Shown: in pieces, positions 63,828-64,000 of the stretch
How the letters are laid out: every line of letters starts with the position of its first letter
Numbering within the stretch: the first letter of the stretch is position 1
NCBI GenBank assembly: GCA_947069175.1
Contig: CAMTDV010000009.1
Span: forward strand, 10,549,663 to 10,613,662
From: Scalesia atractyloides
Lineage: Eukaryota; Streptophyta; Magnoliopsida; Asterales; Asteraceae
Direction: 5' to 3'
DNA length: 64,000 nt
Translations under genes and position numbers: made by a program
The notes under the pieces: generated by a model
Database searches by the model: none
Told to the model about the DNA's origin: nothing
The model's input: the letters and a program-made list of their open reading frames with translations, nothing else

Positions 63828-64000
63828 ATCAACGAGACTTTTGACTCCCAATAGTTCTCTCACCTCATTAAACATCATACTTGGAAGCGCTTTGGTTAGA
63901 ATATGTGCACGTTGTTCCTCCACACTTGGGTGCTCCACGACTACTTGACCCTCTCAATGTTAGGTTAATCCTGATCAATTTAATAAATAGCTTAGTTTTT
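63828..64000 (-). pseudogene. C-terminal end of a Ty1/copia pol (RNase H tail), leaves window on the right
   Basis: On the minus strand 63955-63828 reads VVVEHPSVEEQRAHILTKAL, then MMFNEVRELLGVKSL. This is the conserved end of copia RNase H, in which the DILTK aspartate is replaced by histidine. The remainder of the element would lie beyond 64000. Confidence 0.78.

Overview
The window is repeat-dense plant nuclear DNA, probably a dicot and, by resemblance of its repeat families, probably Asteraceae (an inference; species not determined). Nearly everything is transposable-element sequence in nested layers. I see one convincing host gene, a multipass membrane protein on the minus strand at about 59.8-60.7 kb with a TATA box at 60790-60798. 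There is no bacterial-type organisation and no CRISPR array.

Layout. 1-2861: the 5' part (LTR, primer site, leader, gag) of a minus-strand Ty1/copia element that leaves the window on the left. 2862-6525: decayed intergenic DNA with a complex foldback MITE at about 5.2-5.4 kb. 6526-30506: one large Mutator-like (MULE) insertion, proven by terminal inverted repeats and a perfect 9-bp target duplication (TATTAACAT). It holds a decayed RT-bearing non-LTR retroelement, which is split at 9968/29519 by a 19.5-kb minus-strand Ty3/gypsy chromovirus (duplication TTTTT). That element is itself split at 15239/26030 by a second plus-strand member of the same family (15245-26029, duplication CGTAG). 30516-31909: a decayed copia RT cut by a 492-bp hAT MITE. 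31910-37385: remains of another minus-strand gypsy element. 37386-45900: a copia element with a long gag region, much of pol deleted. 45997-51294: two solo LTRs of the chromovirus family, one inside the other, each with its own target duplication. 53150-56290: an L1-like LINE cut cleanly by a solo LTR. 56.9-63 kb: a Tourist-like MITE, a hAT element, the host gene, three tRNA-derived SINEs, a MULE-type MITE and a possible Helitron 3' end. 63.8-64 kb: the C-terminal end of another copia pol.

The most unusual feature is in the LTRs of the chromovirus family (full-length copies 2.3-2.7 kb). Each full-length LTR carries one antisense tRNA-like module near its start and a tandem array of three or four sense tRNA-like modules downstream of the TATA box in all but one copy. 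Each sense module has a 10-11-bp hairpin where a tRNA has its D arm, then a B-box-like T-arm segment. The hairpin sequence differs between module types but pairing is kept on both strands, which is covariation and suggests a selected RNA structure. A block of GGTCAA repeats (reverse complement: the W-box core TTGACC) follows the array in the plus-strand LTRs examined. The 5' LTR of the outer element has lost exactly this region together with its TATA box.
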